DNA of 64,000 bases from Galbibacter pacificus (GTDB taxonomy: Bacteria > Bacteroidota > Bacteroidia > Flavobacteriales > Flavobacteriaceae). Below the pieces are notes generated by a model. That model had not been told where the DNA came from. It did no database searches and saw only the letters and a list, made by a program, of their open reading frames with translations. The stretch is taken from contig NZ_JAPMUA010000004.1 in the NCBI RefSeq assembly GCF_029603155.1, forward strand, positions 248,001 through 312,000. The letters run 5' to 3'. Numbering within the stretch: the first letter of the stretch is position 1; the number at the start of each line of letters is the position of its first letter. This document shows, piece by piece, positions 60,911 through 64,000 of the stretch. The position numbers and the translations under genes were made by a program.

Positions 60911-62023
60911 ATGGGATTACTTATTTTTTTTGCCCTTATTTCTATATTTTTCTCTTTTTTGTGCTCTGTTTTAGAGGCTGTTTTTTTGAGTGTAACCCCA
61001 ACATACATAAATGTTAAAAAGCAAGAGGGAAAAGCTTATGCCTTTACGTTGGAAAAATTAAAGCACGATGTCGATAAACCGCTTATCGCTATTTTAACCA
61101 TCAATACCATTGCACATACGGTTGGAGCTATTTTGGTAGGTGTTCAGGCCGAAAAACTTCCTTATGACATCAATATCTATGGCGTCAACTTTGTTGGTAT
61201 TGTTTCGGCTATTATGACTTTTTTAATTTTGGTACTTTCCGAAATTATCCCAAAAACCATCGGGGCAACCTACTGGAGACAATTGACCAATTTTACCTCC
61301 AAGACCTTAACCATTATGATTTTTGTATTGAAATGGACAGGCATTATCTGGGTGCTTCAACTTACCACCAAAGTAGTTGGCGGAAAAGATGCACACGGCT
61401 CGGTCTTTAGCAGGGAAGATTTTACGGCCATGGCCGATATTGCTCATGAAGAAGGCGTTTTTAAGGAGTCTGAATCGACCATGATTAAAAACCTGATGCG
61501 CTTTGACCAAATTCTGGCCAAAGATATCATGACCCCCCGAACAGTGATGAAAGCCGCTTCGGAAGACACTTCCATCGAAACGTTCTTTGAAAAGAATCCC
61601 AAGCTACGCTTTTCCCGTATTCCCGTTTATAAAAACAATGTAGACAATATTACCGGGTTTGTTTTAAAAGATCAGGTCTTGGAAGCCATGATCGATGGGT
61701 CGGGAAAAGAAAAACTCAGCACACTCCGACGCGATATTTTAGTTACAAAACGAAGTATTCCGTTACCGGAACTGTTTCAAAAATTTATAAGAAATCAAGA
61801 TCATATTGCCTTGGTTGTTGATGAATATGGCTCCATAAGTGGCTTGGTTACCATGGAGGACATTATTGAAACCATGCTCGGACTGGAAATTGTGGACGAA
61901 AGCGACAATGTAGAAGACCTACAGCTATTGGCACGCCGAAACTGGCAAATACGTGCCGAACGTATGGGTATTTTTGAAAAACCTATTGAAGAAGGAAAAC
62001 AAGATGATACAGGCAATAGTTAA
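60911..62023 (+). CDS. CNNM-domain membrane protein with CBS pair
   Basis: 370 residues. An N-terminal CNNM domain (DUF21) with four helices, including EAVFLSVTPTY and NTIAHTVGAILVG, precedes two CBS domains: IMTPRTVMKAASEDTSIETF... and DHIALVVDEYGSISGLVTMEDIIETMLG. Family members transport or sense Mg2+ or other divalent ions. The CorC_HlyC C-terminal domain of many homologues is absent, as the protein stops about 45 residues after the last CBS. Its last 20 bp overlap the ogt gene. Confidence 0.9.
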   Translation: MGLLIFFALISIFFSFLCSVLEAVFLSVTPTYINVKKQEGKAYAFTLEKLKHDVDKPLIAILTINTIAHTVGAILVGVQAEKLPYDINIYGVNFVGIVSAIMTFLILVLSEIIPKTIGATYWRQLTNFTSKTLTIMIFVLKWTGIIWVLQLTTKVVGGKDAHGSVFSREDFTAMADIAHEEGVFKESESTMIKNLMRFDQILAKDIMTPRTVMKAASEDTSIETFFEKNPKLRFSRIPVYKNNVDNITGFVLKDQVLEAMIDGSGKEKLSTLRRDILVTKRSIPLPELFQKFIRNQDHIALVVDEYGSISGLVTMEDIIETMLGLEIVDESDNVEDLQLLARRNWQIRAERMGIFEKPIEEGKQDDTGNS

Positions 62024-62477
62024 TACTCCCTTGGGAAAGACCAAAATTACCGGAGATACTGCCGGGGTTTCCTCCATTACCGTATTAAATGATGAAGCAC
62101 AAACTTCAAAAACCATCCCTGCTGAATTAAAAAATGCCGTTGAGCAACTTTTGGCCTATTTTGAAGGAACATTAAAAGATTTTGATTTTCCACTCGCTCC
62201 AAAAGGCACCGAATTCCAACAAAAAGTATGGAGCGCCTTACTGGAAATTCCTTACGGAAAAACCATCAGTTACCTAGAACTGTCCAAAAAGTTAGGCGAT
62301 GTAAAAGCCATTCGCGCGGTGGCCGCCGCCAATGGTAAAAACCCGTTATGGATTGTTGTTCCTTGCCATCGTGTAATTGGTAGTGACGGTTCGCTTACGG
62401 GCTATGCCGGTGGCTTATGGCGTAAAAAATGGCTTTTGGAGCACGAAAACCCATCGGCACAGCAATCTTTGTTTTAA
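62004..62477 (+). CDS. ogt: Methylated-DNA-[protein]-cysteine S-methyltransferase
   Basis: 157 residues from the ATG at 62004; the frame is open upstream, but that part lies in the CNNM gene. Suicide repair protein that takes methyl groups from O6-methylguanine onto Cys121 in the active site VVPCHRVIGSDGSLTGYAGG. The HTH part (FQQKVWSALLEIPYGKTISY) with the Arg finger in AIRAVAAANGKNP is standard. It has no Ada-type regulatory domain. Overlap of 20 bp with the upstream gene suggests translational coupling. Confidence 0.94.
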   Translation: MIQAIVNTPLGKTKITGDTAGVSSITVLNDEAQTSKTIPAELKNAVEQLLAYFEGTLKDFDFPLAPKGTEFQQKVWSALLEIPYGKTISYLELSKKLGDVKAIRAVAAANGKNPLWIVVPCHRVIGSDGSLTGYAGGLWRKKWLLEHENPSAQQSLF

Positions 62478-62518
62478 TAGAAATATTACTATATTTAGCT
62501 TAATTTCATCAAAATTTA

Positions 62519-63673
62519 ATGAAACTAGTCGTCAAAACTTTTAGAGCTATGCTCTTTATCGTTGGAATAGGGTTGATTTCCTTGTATATTTTTGGGTATG
62601 CCTACTTGATAAAGGCCGTTCGTGTAACCTATTTAACAGGACATTCTACTGCTTTTATAGACGATTACAGCTATTTCGACAATGAAATCATTCAGAAAGG
62701 GAATAATCCGCAACCGTGGCCGGAAGCAACTTCATATAAAAACTCTTTGTCCGAAAATCTTGACAAGCTTCATCAAGAATACGGAACGGCTGCATTTCTT
62801 ATTATAAAAAACGACACTATTTTAAGGGAAAAATATTATGATGATTACGACCAAGATAGCCAAACCAACTCATTTTCCATGGCAAAAACCCTGGTGGTTT
62901 CATTAATGCAAAAAGCCATTCAGGAGGGCTATATAAAAAGTCTAGATCAGCCTGCAACCGATTTTTTTGAAGAATTTAATACCGATTTAGGTAAAAAAAT
63001 GACTGTTGGCGACCTTGCGTCCATGGCTAGCGGCCTTAATTGGGACGAAGCCTATTACAGCCCGTTTTCCATTACAACCCGTGCCTATTTTGATGACGAC
63101 CTTGCTAAAATAATTTTAGGTCTAAAAGTAGTGGACGAGCCCGGTAAATCGTTTAATTATTTAAGCGGCAATACCCAATTATTGGCCATGGTCATTGAAA
63201 AGGCAACCGGGCAAACGCTTTCAAATTATTTATCACGAAGCTTTTGGCAACCCATGGGCGCCACCAATATGGCATTTTGGCAATTGGACAGTAAAGAGCA
63301 CGGTCATGCAAAAGCTTATTGTTGTATTGCCGCCACAGCCAGGGATTTTGCCCGTTTTGGCAAACTATATAAAAACAATGGGAAATGGAACGGGAAACAA
63401 CTGTTGGATTCAACTTTTGTGACAAAAGCTACAAAACCAAGATTTCAAGACGGCCCCATGTACGGTTATGGGCTTTGGCTTTTACATTATAAGGAAAAGG
63501 ACTTTTTTATGCTCCGCGGACATTTGGGGCAATACGTAATTGTACAACCGGAAGACAATTTCATCATTGTTAGGTTGGGAGACAGGACCTCAAATAACAA
63601 CATAAATTCTTTCAGCAAGGATATATATCAATATATTGACGAATCGTATAAAATTCTTAACGATGCTACATAA
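62519..63673 (+). CDS. Beta-lactamase-fold serine hydrolase, membrane-anchored
   Basis: 384 residues. A membrane helix (about 9-29) anchors it. The serine-hydrolase motif SxxK is S120-M-A-K123 in NSFSMAKTL; the YxN-like element is YLSGNTQ (about 216) and a C-terminal RGHLGQYVIVQPE (about 330) lies at the KTG-equivalent place. This is the class C/EstB/penicillin-binding-like group (PF00144), often esterases or D-Ala-D-Ala peptidases. Its end overlaps the next gene by 11 bp. Confidence 0.9.
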   Translation: MKLVVKTFRAMLFIVGIGLISLYIFGYAYLIKAVRVTYLTGHSTAFIDDYSYFDNEIIQKGNNPQPWPEATSYKNSLSENLDKLHQEYGTAAFLIIKNDTILREKYYDDYDQDSQTNSFSMAKTLVVSLMQKAIQEGYIKSLDQPATDFFEEFNTDLGKKMTVGDLASMASGLNWDEAYYSPFSITTRAYFDDDLAKIILGLKVVDEPGKSFNYLSGNTQLLAMVIEKATGQTLSNYLSRSFWQPMGATNMAFWQLDSKEHGHAKAYCCIAATARDFARFGKLYKNNGKWNGKQLLDSTFVTKATKPRFQDGPMYGYGLWLLHYKEKDFFMLRGHLGQYVIVQPEDNFIIVRLGDRTSNNNINSFSKDIYQYIDESYKILNDAT

Positions 63674-64000
63674 AATAAGTCTTGAAAACATTCTTTTTCT
63701 AGATATTGAAACGGTTCCCCAACACAAAGAATACCACGAACTGGACGATGATAAAAAAATGCTTTGGGAACAGAAAACACAGTACCAGCGCAAAGATGAG
63801 TTTACTGCCGGTGAGTTTTATGACCGTGCCGGGATTTGGGCCGAATTTGGTATAATTATATGCATTTCGGTAGGCTATTTTACTTTTAAAGGCAACAAAC
63901 GCAACTTCCGGGTAACTTCTTTTCACGGAGAAGAACGTCAAATTTTAACCGACTTTAAATCGCTTTTGGAAACACATTACCAAGAGCCCTACAAACTACT
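63663..64000 (+). CDS. DEDD-superfamily 3'-5' exonuclease (partial, 3' end cut by window)
   Basis: The frame begins at the ATG at 63663, 11 bp inside the serine hydrolase gene, and stays open to the window end, giving 112 full codons. The first residues, MLHKISLENILFLDIETVPQHKEY, contain the DIE(T) motif that starts the DEDD exonuclease domain. The stretch DRAGIWAEFGIIICISVGYF and the later LTDFKSLLETH fit the predicted PolB-like 3'-5' exonuclease group found in Bacteroidetes. The remaining motifs (Exo II and III) lie beyond the window. Confidence 0.85.
   Translation, partial: MLHKISLENILFLDIETVPQHKEYHELDDDKKMLWEQKTQYQRKDEFTAGEFYDRAGIWAEFGIIICISVGYFTFKGNKRNFRVTSFHGEERQILTDFKSLLETHYQEPYKL

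Noticed and set aside
1..64000. CRISPR arrays, prophage, insertion sequences, tRNA or rRNA genes
   Set aside because: No regularly spaced repeats, transposase, integrase or phage genes, and no spacer with a recognisable tRNA or rRNA.

Overview
The window is a piece of a Flavobacteriaceae (Bacteroidetes) chromosome, probably from a marine or polysaccharide-degrading species. The evidence is a SusC/SusD locus with lipoprotein glycosidases, several Bacteroidetes-only families (DUF3078, DUF3109, DUF4421), AT-rich spacers with TAnnTTTG-type -7 elements instead of E. coli-like promoters, weak or absent Shine-Dalgarno sequences, and the gene content. I see no rRNA, tRNA, CRISPR array, phage or insertion sequence. 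Most of the window is core genome; the accessory parts are the glycan locus (26.3-39.7 kb) and a small toxin-antitoxin scar (59.5-60.3 kb).

Region by region: 1-9.4 kb holds housekeeping genes: aspS (cut by the window edge), a ClC chloride transporter with CBS domains, a cold-shock protein, tadA, dxs, a DUF3078 outer-membrane protein and a dGTPase. 9.4-13.4 kb is a phosphate-uptake pair: an OprO/P-type porin and a PiT transporter fused to a PhoU-like domain. Its leader carries a perfect 16-bp inverted repeat and an internal terminator, which I read as a candidate riboregulator. 13.6-17.3 kb is nrdB-nrdA (class Ia ribonucleotide reductase) with an unusually structured 271-bp intercistronic spacer. 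17.6-26.2 kb is mixed: DUF3109, MarC, a mini flavoprotein, a C-terminal processing protease, dCMP deaminase, HupE/UreJ, a TerB/J-domain protein, bacilliredoxin, a small phosphatase, an acyltransferase and an HD hydrolase.

26.3-39.7 kb is a compact polysaccharide utilisation locus. It has a one-piece transmembrane regulator (periplasmic propeller, Y_Y_Y domain, LuxR-type HTH) divergent from susC, susD, a PKD lipoprotein, GH30, GH5 with a CBM-like tail, and a second GH30. The likely target is a beta-glucan with beta-1,6 linkages (laminarin side chains or pustulan-like); this is inferred from the families. Binding would be at the surface by SusD and the PKD protein, cleavage by the GH30/GH5 enzymes, and import through SusC with TonB energy.

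40.5-59.5 kb is dominated by haem synthesis: hemJ and hemH on the minus strand, and hemA-hemC-[trkH-trkA]-hemD-hemE-[three unknown genes]-hemF-[DUF4421]-hemB on the plus strand. All steps from glutamyl-tRNA to haem are present except hemL. An AraC-type regulator with a ThuA-like gene is divergent from hemA, and the spacer between them carries a PerR/Fur-like palindrome and a 15-bp direct repeat. 59.5-60.3 kb holds an intact antitoxin, a frameshifted RelE/ParE-type toxin and flanking hairpin repeats. 60.3-64 kb has a secreted DinB protein, a CNNM/CBS membrane protein, ogt, a serine hydrolase and the start of a DEDD exonuclease.
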